DNA of 64,000 nt. It comes from an uncultured Clostridium sp. Lineage in GTDB: Bacteria > Bacillota > Clostridia > Clostridiales > Clostridiaceae. Below are positions 17,568 through 26,014 of this stretch, one piece after another (within the stretch, counting starts at the first letter, position 1; every line of letters begins with the position of its first letter). A program made the position numbers and the translations under genes. Below the pieces are notes generated by a model that worked only from the letters and a program-made list of their open reading frames with translations, did no database searches and was not told the DNA's origin. Where the stretch lies: NCBI RefSeq assembly GCF_900769625.1, contig NZ_CAAGHK010000069.1, positions 1-64,000 on the forward strand, given 5' to 3'.

Positions 17568-18828
17568 TAAAAAAATAATCAGCTGTGTTGCTATGTCAGC
17601 AATGATTGGAACTTCATTAATGGGATGTGGTGGAAATGGTTCCTCAAAATCATCTTCTGGAGAAACTACAATTACATATAGTATATGGGATAAAATACAG
17701 GAACCTGGAATGAGAAAGATTGCTGACGAATTTGAAAGTGAGAATCCTGGAATTAAGGTTAATATCGAAGTTACTCCATGGGATCAATATTGGACAAAGA
17801 TGGAGGCCGCAGCTTCAGGTGGAAGCCTTCCAGATGTATTTTGGATGCATGCGAGCCAGGTTGAAAAATATATACGCGGAAATGCAGTAATGGATTTAAC
17901 TGAAAATATCAAATCTAGTTCAACAGTAGATATGTCTAAATTCCCAAAGGATTTAGTTAAATTATATGAACAAGACGGTAAAAATTATGCAATACCTAAG
18001 GATTACGATACTGTAGGTCTTTGGTATAACAAAACTTTATTTGATGAAGCTGGAATAGCATATCCAGATGAAACTTGGACTTGGGATACATTATTAGAAA
18101 ATGCCAAGAAACTTACTAATACTGATAAAGGTATCTATGGGTTATCAGCTCCATTAAATACACATGAAGGTATATATAATTATGTGTTCCAAAATGAAGG
18201 AAGAATAGTATCAGAAGATGGAACTAAATCAGAATATAATACACCAGCAACAAGAGAAGCTCTTAAATGGTATTTAGATTTAAGTTTAAAAGAAGGTGTT
18301 TCACCTAATCAAAGCCAGTTTGCAGAAAATTCGGTTATAACTTTATTTGAATCAGGAAAGACTGCTATGGCGTTATTCGGATCATGGATGACATCAGAAT
18401 TTGCTTCAAATGAATATACTTCAGCTAATTGTGATGTTGCTGTTCTTGCAGAAGGAAAGACAAGAGGAACTGTATATAACGGACTTGGTAATTCAGTATC
18501 AGCTAAAACTAAAAACCCAGAAGCAGCATGGAAATTTGTTGAATTCTTAGGCTCAGAAAAAGCTAATACAATCCAAGCTGAAAGCGGGGCAGCAATTCCA
18601 GCATATGAAGGAACATCAGAAGCATGGATAAAATCAAATGATAAATTTAATTTATCTGCATTCACAGAAATGTTAGATTATGCAACTATAAAACCTTACA
18701 TCAAAAACAACTCTAAATGGGAAACAACAGAAAATAATATTCTTAAGAAAGTATTCTCAGGAGACCTTTCAGTTGATGAAGGATGCAAACAATTAGAAGA
18801 TGAAATGAATGCAATAATAAACGAGTAG
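17554..18828 (+). CDS. Sugar ABC transporter solute-binding lipoprotein (MsmE-like)
   Basis: A lipoprotein signal peptide ends in the lipobox LMGC (Cys about residue 26), followed by a Gly/Ser linker and a 380-residue family 1 (CUT1) binding domain (TITYSIWDKIQEPGMRKIAD, DVFWMHASQ, YAIPKDYD). It captures an oligosaccharide outside the cell and delivers it to the two permeases that follow; next to alpha-galactosidase this is most likely raffinose, melibiose or stachyose. The start lies in the tandem duplication, where the second GGAGG/ATG pair gives the full signal peptide. A hairpin after the gene may raise its mRNA level over that of the permeases. Confidence 0.9.
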   Translation: MKKNIKKIISCVAMSAMIGTSLMGCGGNGSSKSSSGETTITYSIWDKIQEPGMRKIADEFESENPGIKVNIEVTPWDQYWTKMEAAASGGSLPDVFWMHASQVEKYIRGNAVMDLTENIKSSSTVDMSKFPKDLVKLYEQDGKNYAIPKDYDTVGLWYNKTLFDEAGIAYPDETWTWDTLLENAKKLTNTDKGIYGLSAPLNTHEGIYNYVFQNEGRIVSEDGTKSEYNTPATREALKWYLDLSLKEGVSPNQSQFAENSVITLFESGKTAMALFGSWMTSEFASNEYTSANCDVAVLAEGKTRGTVYNGLGNSVSAKTKNPEAAWKFVEFLGSEKANTIQAESGAAIPAYEGTSEAWIKSNDKFNLSAFTEMLDYATIKPYIKNNSKWETTENNILKKVFSGDLSVDEGCKQLEDEMNAIINE

Positions 18829-18884
18829 AAGAAAAAGTAATAAGATCGTAATAATAATATTTATCACTATATTGAGATATGAAA

Positions 18885-18914
18885 TGTGCTTAAATGATAA
18901 AAAATTTAAGCACA
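18885..18914 (+). other. Intercistronic hairpin after the binding-protein gene
   Basis: TGTGCTTAAAT pairs perfectly with ATTTAAGCACA; only a short T-rich tail follows. It lies between the binding-protein and permease genes and is likely a partial terminator or 3'-stabilising stem. Confidence 0.65.
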
Positions 18915-18959
18915 AATCTTTTATGAGAATATAAAATTTCAACAGGAGGTAGAAGATTA

Positions 18960-19892
18960 ATGGAGCTTGCAAATAAAAAGAATAAAACTAAACCAAATAG
19001 TAAGCTTTTATTTGGAAAGTATTCAAAGAAAGAATGCTTCTGGGCGTATTTAATGATAGCACCGACGCTTATAGGACTTCTTGTTCTTAATATATTCCCA
19101 GTAATAAAGACTTTTATTTTAAGTTTTAAAAAAGTAGGTGCCTTTGGTGATGGCCAATGGGTAGGTTTAAGTAATTACACTAAGATGTTTAAGGATCCAG
19201 CTGTTATAGAAGCAACTGTAAACACATTTAAATATGCAATTTTAGTAGTGCCTGCAACGGTAGTACTTTCATTGATAGTAGCAGTATTATTAAATAAGAA
19301 AATTAAGGGTGTTTCAATATATAGAACAATTTATTTTTTACCTATGGTGGCTGCACCAGCTGCAATTGCAATGGTATGGAGATGGTTATATAACTCAGAA
19401 TTTGGATTAATAAATTATTTATTATCATTAATAGGAATAAAGGGGCCTCAATGGCTAAGCGATCCTAAAGTAGCAATGATATCAATTGCTATCGTAGGAA
19501 TATGGAGTAGTGTTGGTTATAACATGGTCTTATTATTAGCAGGATTACAGGAAATACCAAAGGATTATTATGAAGCAGCTGATATTGATGGAGCAGGTCC
19601 ATTAAGACAATTCTTCACAATTACACTGCCATTAGTTTCACCAACAATGTTTTTCGTTGTAGTAACAAGCATAATAAGTGCAATGCAGGTATTTGATGTT
19701 ATATTTATGATGATAGACAAAACAAGTGTAGCTCTTGAAGGAACTCAGTCATTAGTATACTTATTCTATCAGTATTCATTTGTAATGAATGATAAAGGTT
19801 ATGGATCAGCTATTGTTATGCTATTATTAATTATCATTATGATAATTACAGCAATACAAGTAAAGATTCAGGAAAAATGGGTAAATTATTAA
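18960..19892 (+). CDS. Sugar ABC transporter permease (MsmF-like)
   Basis: This 310-residue inner-membrane protein has six predicted segments and the permease EAA loop in the form YYEAADIDGAGPLRQFFTITLPL near residues 200-222, which contacts the ATPase. It is the first of the two CUT1 permeases and follows an AGGAGG site. An N-terminal charged stretch of about 25 residues precedes the first segment. No ATPase gene is nearby. Confidence 0.9.
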   Translation: MELANKKNKTKPNSKLLFGKYSKKECFWAYLMIAPTLIGLLVLNIFPVIKTFILSFKKVGAFGDGQWVGLSNYTKMFKDPAVIEATVNTFKYAILVVPATVVLSLIVAVLLNKKIKGVSIYRTIYFLPMVAAPAAIAMVWRWLYNSEFGLINYLLSLIGIKGPQWLSDPKVAMISIAIVGIWSSVGYNMVLLLAGLQEIPKDYYEAADIDGAGPLRQFFTITLPLVSPTMFFVVVTSIISAMQVFDVIFMMIDKTSVALEGTQSLVYLFYQYSFVMNDKGYGSAIVMLLLIIIMIITAIQVKIQEKWVNY

Positions 19893-19910
19893 AGGAAGCA
19901 GGTGATAAGC

Positions 19911-20738
19911 ATGAAAATGAAAAGTAAGAACAGTAACTTAGCAATCCATATAGTTCTTATTATTGGAGCGGCTATAATGATAATTCCATTTATATGGATG
20001 ATTCTTACATCAATAAAAACAGTAGGTGAAGCAGTTCAGGTTCCACCTAAGATATTTCCAAGTACTCCACAGTTCAAAAATTATTCAGACGTATTGAATA
20101 TACTTCCTTTTTCAAAGTTTTATATAAATACAATATTAATGCTTATTGGAAGAATAGCTGGATCAGTATTTTTTAGTGCAATGGCAGCGTACGCAAGTGC
20201 AAGATTAAATTTCCCAGGAAAAAACTTATTCTTTGGATTAGTATTATTTCAAATGATGATACCATCACAGATATTTATAATTCCTCAGTTCTTATTAGTA
20301 CAGAAACTAGGATTATTAAATACAGTAACAGCATTAATTGTACCTGGTATAGTAAGTGCTTTCGGAACATTTTTATTAAGACAGTTCTTTATGGGACTAC
20401 CAAAGGACCTGGAAGAAGCAGCTAAATTAGATGGATGTAATACATGGCAGACTTTCTATAAGATAATGCTTCCACTTTCAAGATCAGGTTTAGTAGCATT
20501 ATCAATCTTTACAGCATTATTTGCATTCAAAGATTTAATGTGGCCATTAATCGTTAATATGTCACTTGATAAGATGACTCTTTCAGCAGGGCTTGCATCA
20601 CTTCAAGGACAATTTACAACAAACTATCCTCAGCTAATGGCAGGGTCATTACTTGCAATATGGCCAATGCTTTTAATATTCGTAGTATTCCAAAAGAAGT
20701 TTATCGAAGGTATCGCTACATCTGGCGGAAAATTATAA
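19911..20738 (+). CDS. Sugar ABC transporter permease (MsmG-like)
   Basis: The 275-residue second CUT1 permease has the EAA loop as LEEAAKLDGCNTWQTFYKIMLPL near residues 165-187 and six membrane segments. The frame is open from GTG 19902, but that GTG is part of the ribosome site AGGTGAT, so ATG 19911 is chosen. It begins 18 bases after the first permease gene and ends the msm transporter unit at a strong terminator. Confidence 0.9.
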   Translation: MKMKSKNSNLAIHIVLIIGAAIMIIPFIWMILTSIKTVGEAVQVPPKIFPSTPQFKNYSDVLNILPFSKFYINTILMLIGRIAGSVFFSAMAAYASARLNFPGKNLFFGLVLFQMMIPSQIFIIPQFLLVQKLGLLNTVTALIVPGIVSAFGTFLLRQFFMGLPKDLEEAAKLDGCNTWQTFYKIMLPLSRSGLVALSIFTALFAFKDLMWPLIVNMSLDKMTLSAGLASLQGQFTTNYPQLMAGSLLAIWPMLLIFVVFQKKFIEGIATSGGKL

Positions 20739-20752
20739 AAAAGATAAAAATA

Positions 20753-20795
20753 ATAAAAGATGTGAATGGAACGTATATTCACATCTTTTATTTTA
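20753..20795 (+). terminator. Terminator of the msm unit
   Basis: ATAAAAGATGTGAAT (20753-20767) pairs with ATTCACATCTTTTAT (20777-20791), with T-rich flank. Confidence 0.85.
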
Positions 20796-20850
20796 AATTA
20801 AATATTAATGTCGAAATTTATTATATTACTTTGAGATATAGTCAGTTATC

Positions 20851-21172
20851 TTAAAGTTTAGTTTCAAAGATGTGCTTCCAGTATCTTTTAGGCATAATTC
20901 TTTTCTTCAGACTTGAATTCCTACGTTCCTCGATGGTGGTTGACTTGAAATATGTTTTTCATAATGAAGAATACTCATCATTATGTTCAATAAGCTTACG
21001 ACAGTCATCCTTTGAAATTTCAACAAGTTGATATTCATGTGTATCATAAACAACAGCTTTGTTGTGGGAAATATCATGAATAATCCAGTGCTCATTGGAA
21101 AAACGTTTCTTAAAGTACTCTGCAATGAGCTCTAGAATATCATTGTCAGGTTCAATGATAGAGTATAAAATA
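20851..21172 (-). pseudogene. Relic of a DUF4130/TIGR03915-type DNA metabolism protein
   Basis: On the minus strand one frame reads YSIIEPDNDILELIAEYF, then RFSNEHWIIHDISHNKAV and, after a TGA at 20959-20961, KTYFKSTTIEERRNSSLKK and MPKRYWKH. This is the C-terminal part of the family that is paired with a radical SAM protein (TIGR03916) and thought to act in DNA repair or modification. The TGA stands exactly where SLWK..F is conserved, so TGG has become TGA. The N-terminal half of the gene and the partner are absent. No start codon or ribosome site is associated. Confidence 0.7.
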
Positions 21173-21227
21173 AAATATTGGGGACGATTTTATGTTTTAC
21201 TTAAAAATAATTATGTTAAAGGATGCT

Positions 21228-21259
21228 ATTTATAGGCGTATTTTTATACGCCTATAAAT
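21228..21259 (-). terminator. Hairpin after the Met-rich gene
   Basis: ATTTATAGGCGTAT (21228-21241) pairs with ATACGCCTATAAAT (21246-21259) perfectly over 14 bases, 5 bases past the stop of the minus-strand Met-rich gene. There is no long T run, so termination efficiency is uncertain. Confidence 0.6.
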
Positions 21260-21264
21260 CAAAA

Positions 21265-21771
21265 TTATCTTTTAGTTCTAGGATTATTTTGATTACCATT
21301 CATCATTCTATTATTTCTTATGGGGTTCTGCATAGGGCTTTTCATGTTTCCAGGATTAACTCCCATAGTTCTATTTCCCATAAGCATGCTTAGTAAAGGA
21401 TTCATATTACCCATGTTCATGTTATTATTCGTCATGGAATTTCCATTGTCGTATGGTATTTGATTGTTCATGGTGCTATTGTTTAAATTAGAGGGATTCA
21501 TAGGCTGACGGTTCTGACCGCCCATAAGCATGCTTAATAATGGGTTCATACCATTCATATTCATGTTAGGCATATTGTTATTTCCGCCAATCATGTTACC
21601 AAGCATCTGATTCATACCACCACCCATCATTGGGTTCATATTGCCGCCAAGTCCGCTCATGAGCATATTCATCAAAGGATTTCCCCCCATACTGCTGCCC
21701 ATTTGATTGTTCATCATACTACCAATTCCAGGGAAAAGTGAGCCGAGTATCATATTTAATAATGGATTCAT
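21265..21771 (-). CDS. Met/Asn/Gly-rich low-complexity protein
   Basis: I do not recognise this gene. The 168 residues include about 34 Met (20%) and a similar share of Asn, with Gly and Pro. A short unit recurs about four times: MNPLLNMILG at the N-terminus, NPLMNMLMSG, MNPLLSMLMGG near 75-85 and MNPLLSMLMGN near 123-133, separated by Asn/Gly/Met spacers; the C-terminus is basic (NPRTKR). There is no signal peptide or clear membrane segment, though the repeats are hydrophobic enough to stick together. The gene has an AAGGTGAT ribosome site before ATG and a hairpin after the stop, so it looks expressed. Met-rich proteins can bind copper or act as oxidation sinks, and some spore proteins are of low complexity; these are possibilities, not assignments. 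Confidence 0.75.
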   Translation of the reverse strand: MNPLLNMILGSLFPGIGSMMNNQMGSSMGGNPLMNMLMSGLGGNMNPMMGGGMNQMLGNMIGGNNNMPNMNMNGMNPLLSMLMGGQNRQPMNPSNLNNSTMNNQIPYDNGNSMTNNNMNMGNMNPLLSMLMGNRTMGVNPGNMKSPMQNPIRNNRMMNGNQNNPRTKR

Positions 21772-22017
21772 TTAATCACCTTCTATATATTTCTTTTTAT
21801 TATAATCTATTTATAAAAAGTATAAAATGATACCATATAGTTAAAAAATTTAAATATTTTAAAATTTACTATATTTTTTAATAATTTTGTAACAAGTTAG
21901 TTTTATAATTGAATTTTGACTAATTTATGGGTTGCCTACTCATCGAAAAATATACTATATACGATACACAAATTTATGTTAATATTTAAAATATAAAATG
22001 ATATTTTTAATAAAAGA

Positions 22018-22226
22018 AAAATTTTAGTTGTAAAGGATTATTTTCTATAAATAATACATTAAAATTTGTACTATCAAAAGAAAATTTTGAAGTTATTGAT
22101 ATGTATGATGGAGAAAGTGCATTAAAAAGTATGGAACAATTTAAGCCGGATCTCGTCTTATTAGATGTGATGCTTCCTGATATAAGTGGGTTTGAGTTGT
22201 GCAAAATAATGAAGAAGTCAGTCTAG
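22018..22226 (+). pseudogene. Relic of a response-regulator receiver domain
   Basis: KILVVKDY in one frame and, after a one-base shift near 22040, INNTLKFVLSKENFEVIDMY and FKPDLVLLDVMLPDISGFEL in another give the first two thirds of a receiver domain with the phospho-acceptor Asp in LLLDVMLP-type context. It stops at TAG 22224-22226 in the middle of the fold. No output domain follows. Confidence 0.7.
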
Positions 22227-22346
22227 AAACAAAAGAGAATATAGATGAAGAAGTATATTGTTGATGAAGAACATCATATAAAAATTAATTTAAATACTAG
22301 AATGGTTATATTATATTCAATGGGAGTTTATATTAGAAAATTTTAA

Positions 22347-22844
22347 AAATATAGACGAGAGTCAGCTGGACAAAATGAAGATAATAAGTTACTTGATTCA
22401 CAACCTATAATTAATGAAAATGACAATAAGGAAAGCAGAAATGAAAAGCCAGAAAAAAAGATATATATTAAATCAAATGAGAACAATGAAGAGAATAATT
22501 TTAGAAAACAGGAGCCTTCATGGAGGCAGAAATGGTAGTATTATGATGAAAATAACAATAAAGTAACAGGATGGGTTAAAAGTGGTGAAGGATGGTATTA
22601 TTTTGATGATGAAGGAGTTATGTAGAAAGATGCTATTGTTTTAGATCATGGATGTGAATTTGTGTTGGATTGAAATGGAAGACTTGTTAATCCTAAAAAT
22701 ACAGAGTATCTTGAAAATAAGGATAGTTCTGATGTAGAAATTTTGGTGTTGAGTCGAAATTTTATTACAAAGATATATGTCATAAAAAATAATATAAATT
22801 CTGTAATTGTATACAAGTTATTATATGGTATAATAATTAAGTGA
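22347..22844 (+). pseudogene. Relic of a cell-wall-binding repeat protein
   Basis: A single frame from 22347 to 22844 reads a polar Asn/Glu/Lys linker, then PSWRQKW, stop, YYDENNNKVTGWVKSGEG, WYYFDDEGVM, stop, KDAIVLDHGCEFVLD, stop, NGRLVNP. The stops are TAG 22536, TAG 22623 and TGA 22671. The GW..WYYF..G.M pattern is the glucan/choline-binding repeat also seen in the amylase relic and at 60.2 kb. All three stops are single-base changes of plausible sense codons and the frame is otherwise kept, so decay is recent. Confidence 0.7.
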
Positions 22845-22941
22845 AAGAAGATATTAATTTGTTTTCAACTTTAAAACGAATTAGGGTAAATTTCAGGATA
22901 ACATTTATTATTAAAAATTATTAAAGTAAGGGGATCACAAA

Positions 22942-23883
22942 ATGAATTATATTGGTGTTGATTTAGGCGGAACAAATATCGTTGTAGGTTTAGTTGATGA
23001 AGAAGGAAAGATAATAAAATCAATCAGCAGACCAACAGAAAAAGAAAGAGGAGTTGAACCTATTTTCGATGACATTTTTTCTATGTGTAATGAACTTATA
23101 GATGAACTCAACTTAGATAAAACAAGTTTAAAAGGAATTGGAATGGGAATCCCAGGAACAGTTGATGATAAAAATGGAATAATCGTTTATGCTCCTAACA
23201 TTAAGATGGATAATTTTAATGTAAGAGAATATGCTAAAGGAAAAATAGATTATGAAATAAGACTTGCTAATGATGCAGACAGTGCTGGATTAGGAGAAGT
23301 TGTTGCTGGAAGTGCTAAGGGATGTTCAGATGCTATAGTAGTAACACTTGGAACTGGTGTTGGTGGTGGAATAATTATCAATGGAAAAATATTCCCGGGA
23401 TTTTATCCAGGAGGAGCTGAAGTTGGACATCAAATAATTGAAGTCAATGGAAGACAATGTGGATGTGGAAAAAAAGGATGCTTTGAAGCATATTCTTCTG
23501 CAAGCGCTTTAATTCTTGCTGCTAAGAAAAAAGCAGAAGAAAATAAAGATTCACTTTTATATAAATTAGTTGAAGGTGATTTAGAAAAAATGAATGCTAA
23601 AGTTCCATTTGATGCAGATCAGGCAGGCGATAAAGCAGGACATGAAGTTATTGAAGAATATTTAGACTATTTATCAATTGGTATTTCAAATCTTATTACT
23701 ATATTTAATCCAGAAGCTATACTTTTAGGTGGTGGAGTATGTAAACAAGGTGAAAATCTAACTGTTCCATTAAAAGAAAGAATTGAGAAACTTGCTTTTG
23801 GTGGAGAATTAAAAACACAAATAAAGATAGCAAGTCTTGGAAATGATGCGGGATTAATTGGAGCAGCAATGCTTACTAAATAA
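22942..23883 (+). CDS. ROK-family glucokinase
   Basis: The 313-residue protein has the ROK features: DLGGTNIVVGLVD phosphate-binding motif at 6-18, GIPGTVDD near 70, LANDADSAGLGE, and the zinc site CGCGKKGCFEAYSSASA near 170-186. It phosphorylates glucose, and would handle glucose freed by the alpha- and beta-galactosidases in this window. A GGGGATC ribosome site precedes ATG. It is monocistronic and ends at a long hairpin. Specificity for glucose over other hexoses is inferred. Confidence 0.88.
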   Translation: MNYIGVDLGGTNIVVGLVDEEGKIIKSISRPTEKERGVEPIFDDIFSMCNELIDELNLDKTSLKGIGMGIPGTVDDKNGIIVYAPNIKMDNFNVREYAKGKIDYEIRLANDADSAGLGEVVAGSAKGCSDAIVVTLGTGVGGGIIINGKIFPGFYPGGAEVGHQIIEVNGRQCGCGKKGCFEAYSSASALILAAKKKAEENKDSLLYKLVEGDLEKMNAKVPFDADQAGDKAGHEVIEEYLDYLSIGISNLITIFNPEAILLGGGVCKQGENLTVPLKERIEKLAFGGELKTQIKIASLGNDAGLIGAAMLTK

Positions 23884-23916
23884 TAATCTTGAAATAATTT
23901 CATAAAATAAATAATT

Positions 23917-24036
23917 ACTCAACATTAAAGTGTATTTATTGTTATATATGTTATGATTATTATGGATAAATAATCATAATACTATAATAGTATAGTGTTT
24001 ATATCACTAATACATATTTTAATGTTGAGTTTTTAT
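23917..24036 (+). terminator. Very long hairpin (about 114 bases) after glucokinase
   Basis: ACTCAACATTAAA (23917-23929) pairs with TTTAATGTTGAGT (24018-24030), followed by TTTTTAT. Inside lie further inverted parts such as ATGATTATT/AATAATCAT. It ends the glk transcript but is far longer than an ordinary terminator and may be a small insertion-type palindromic element. Confidence 0.6.
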
Positions 24037-24171
24037 GTATATAAATGCTTTTACAGTATTAAGATGAAGTGATAAAATCATAGTAGTGTAAGTAAAAGAT
24101 TAGTAGAATGTACGTTAAAAATCTAATATATAGATATGTTTGATTAATATAAGGCGAAGAAAAGGAGAGTA

Positions 24172-24867
24172 ATGATGAGTGATTTAAAAGATCTAAAAGA
24201 ATTGACTAGAGCAAAAGAAGAGCAAGAAAGACAGGAAATGCAGGATAAAATAATTGAAAGATTACGCTCTATAAAAAGAGATGGAATAGATGAACTTATT
24301 AATTATCTTTTAGAAAGAACAGATTATTTTATAGCACCAGCATCAACAAAGTTTCATTCAAATTTTGATGGAGGATTAGCATTCCATTCTAATAATGTTG
24401 TTGAACTTATGCTTCAGAAAAATAAGCAGTATAATTTAGGATTAAGCAATGATACAATATACCTTACTGGATATCTTCATGATTTATGTAAATGCAATCT
24501 TTATGAAAAGACAATGAGATTGAAAAAGGATGAAATGACAGGTAAATGGATTGGTTATGCATCATATGAAATAAATGAAACTGTACCTTTAGGTCATGGA
24601 GAAAAGAGCGTAATATTACTCCAGCAGTTTGTTAAGCTTACACTAGAAGAATGTCTGATGATAAGATGGCATATGGGAGCATATGTACCAAAGGATGAAT
24701 ATAGAGATTATAATAAAGCAATAGAAATGTATAAATCAGTTTTAGCATTCAGTAATTCTGATGCAGAGGCTTCTCACTTTTTAGAAGAAATAAAAGAACC
24801 TCAGACATATCCTATTGAAGAGTATAATAAATTTGTCAGAGAAAGAGCAATGAAAAATAATAAATAG
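24172..24867 (+). CDS. HD-domain phosphohydrolase
   Basis: The 231-residue protein starts with a charged, probably coiled-coil segment (1-40) and then carries the HD metal-binding pattern: FHSN near 63 and again near 73, YLHDLCKC near 103-110, GHGEKS near 142, and RWHMG near 166. HD proteins hydrolyse nucleotides or phosphate esters; the substrate here is unknown. AAAGGAGAG lies just upstream of two adjacent ATG codons (24172, 24175); either could be used. It looks monocistronic, closed by the terminator at 24871. Confidence 0.75.
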   Translation: MMSDLKDLKELTRAKEEQERQEMQDKIIERLRSIKRDGIDELINYLLERTDYFIAPASTKFHSNFDGGLAFHSNNVVELMLQKNKQYNLGLSNDTIYLTGYLHDLCKCNLYEKTMRLKKDEMTGKWIGYASYEINETVPLGHGEKSVILLQQFVKLTLEECLMIRWHMGAYVPKDEYRDYNKAIEMYKSVLAFSNSDAEASHFLEEIKEPQTYPIEEYNKFVRERAMKNNK

Positions 24868-24870
24868 CAG

Positions 24871-24902
24871 AAAGCACATCTCAGTATGGGGTGTGCTTTT
24901 TA
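24871..24902 (+). terminator. Terminator of the HD-domain gene
   Basis: AAAGCACA (24871-24878) pairs with TGTGCTTT (24892-24899) followed by T. Confidence 0.8.
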
Positions 24903-25150
24903 AGTTAATATTTAACAAGCAGCAGTTGATAGTTAATTAAAAAAGTGTAAATTACTTTTAATTGATGAATATGTCAGCAGATTACTTTGTTAAAAGCATA
25001 AGATTAAGATTAAGATAATTTATTTTTTTATGCATTAAATTATTTTTAATTAAAAATATTATTTATTACAAGATTTTAACAAAAAGAAAACATTAGTTAA
25101 CCAATTTATATTTCATGTACAGTAACAACTTATGACTCAATATCTCTTTG
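24903..25150. other. Intergenic AT-rich stretch
   Basis: It contains a short fragment resembling the repeat family (CAGTTGATAGTTAATTA) and no ORF with a ribosome site. Nothing else is recognised. Confidence 0.4.
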
Positions 25151-25218
25151 TCCAGATTCGTCTCCACCATTGAAATCCACGAAAAACACATTGATATAAT
25201 AGTCAATGTGTTTTTTTA
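25151..25218 (+). other. ssrA 3'-end-like scar with terminator
   Basis: TTCGTCTCCACCA (25158-25170) resembles the 3' acceptor end of clostridial tmRNA genes, and after a short spacer comes a strong terminator, AAAAACACATTGA (25182-25194) with TCAATGTGTTTTTTT (25203-25217), as in a real ssrA end. The T-arm of tmRNA is not present upstream, so it is not a functional gene. Integrative elements that use ssrA leave such end fragments as attachment-site scars. The similarity is short. Confidence 0.35.
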
Positions 25219-25309
25219 TTTATAGTATAAAAAATACTAATCCTTATAAAATCCTTATAAACATTCTTTATACTTTTATTAAATCAAAAAGTAGAAGGGA
25301 TGTTTTTTT

Positions 25310-26014
25310 ATGAAATATATGATACAGACAAAAAATTTAAATAAAAGCTATAAAAAACAAGAAGTAAATAAAGATATATCTTTACTAGTACCAAAGAATT
25401 CAATATATGGATTACTAGGCCCAAATGGAGCTGGAAAATCAACATTACTTAAAATGCTTACAGGAATGATAAATCCTACATCAGGAGAAATAATATACAA
25501 AGAAAAACCATGGTCAAGAAATGACTTATTAGAAATAGGTTCACTTATAGAGCAATCGCCAATATATGAAAACCTAACCGCAAGAGAAAATCTAAAAGTA
25601 CGTACACTATTATACAACTTACCAGATTCAAGAATTGAAGACGTTCTAGAAATTGTTAACCTTACAAATACAGGAAACAAAAAAGCAGGCAAATTTTCAA
25701 TGGGAATGAAACAAAGACTAGGAATTGCAATAGCTTTATTAAATAATCCAAAACTATTAATCTTAGATGAGCCTACCAATGGATTAGACCCAATAGGCAT
25801 AGGAGATTTAAGAGAATTAATTAAATCATTTCCCAAAAAAGGAATAACAGTAATCATATCTAGCCACATTTTATCTGAAGTAGAGCAAATTGCAGATTAT
25901 ATAGGAATAATTGCAAATGGTCAACTTTGGTATCAAGAAAAGGTTCAAGAGGATATAGATTTAGAAAAGTTATTTTTAGAAGTTGTTAAAAAGGCAGGTA
26001 CTAAATATGAATAA
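25310..26014 (+). CDS. Lantibiotic-immunity-type ABC transporter ATP-binding protein (LanF-like)
   Basis: The 234-residue ATPase has Walker A GPNGAGKST at 37-45, the signature FSMGMKQRLGIA near 130-141, Walker B LLILDEPTNGLDP near 149-161 and a switch His in ISSHIL. The SMGMKQRLGIAIALLNNPK form is typical of the gallidermin/mutacin protection family rather than of general drug exporters. With the two permeases that follow it would pump a lantibiotic out of the membrane. ATG 25310 follows GAAGGGATG at a rather long spacing; ATG 25319 is an alternative. First gene of a five-gene unit. Confidence 0.85.
   Translation: MKYMIQTKNLNKSYKKQEVNKDISLLVPKNSIYGLLGPNGAGKSTLLKMLTGMINPTSGEIIYKEKPWSRNDLLEIGSLIEQSPIYENLTARENLKVRTLLYNLPDSRIEDVLEIVNLTNTGNKKAGKFSMGMKQRLGIAIALLNNPKLLILDEPTNGLDPIGIGDLRELIKSFPKKGITVIISSHILSEVEQIADYIGIIANGQLWYQEKVQEDIDLEKLFLEVVKKAGTKYE

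Noticed and set aside
25158..25170. A functional tmRNA or tRNA gene
   Set aside because: Only the acceptor-end-like bases are present; no T-arm, D-arm or tag-coding part is seen upstream.
25348..25869. Long minus-strand ORF of 173 codons inside the ABC ATPase gene
   Set aside because: It is antisense to well-conserved Walker and signature motifs and has no ribosome site.
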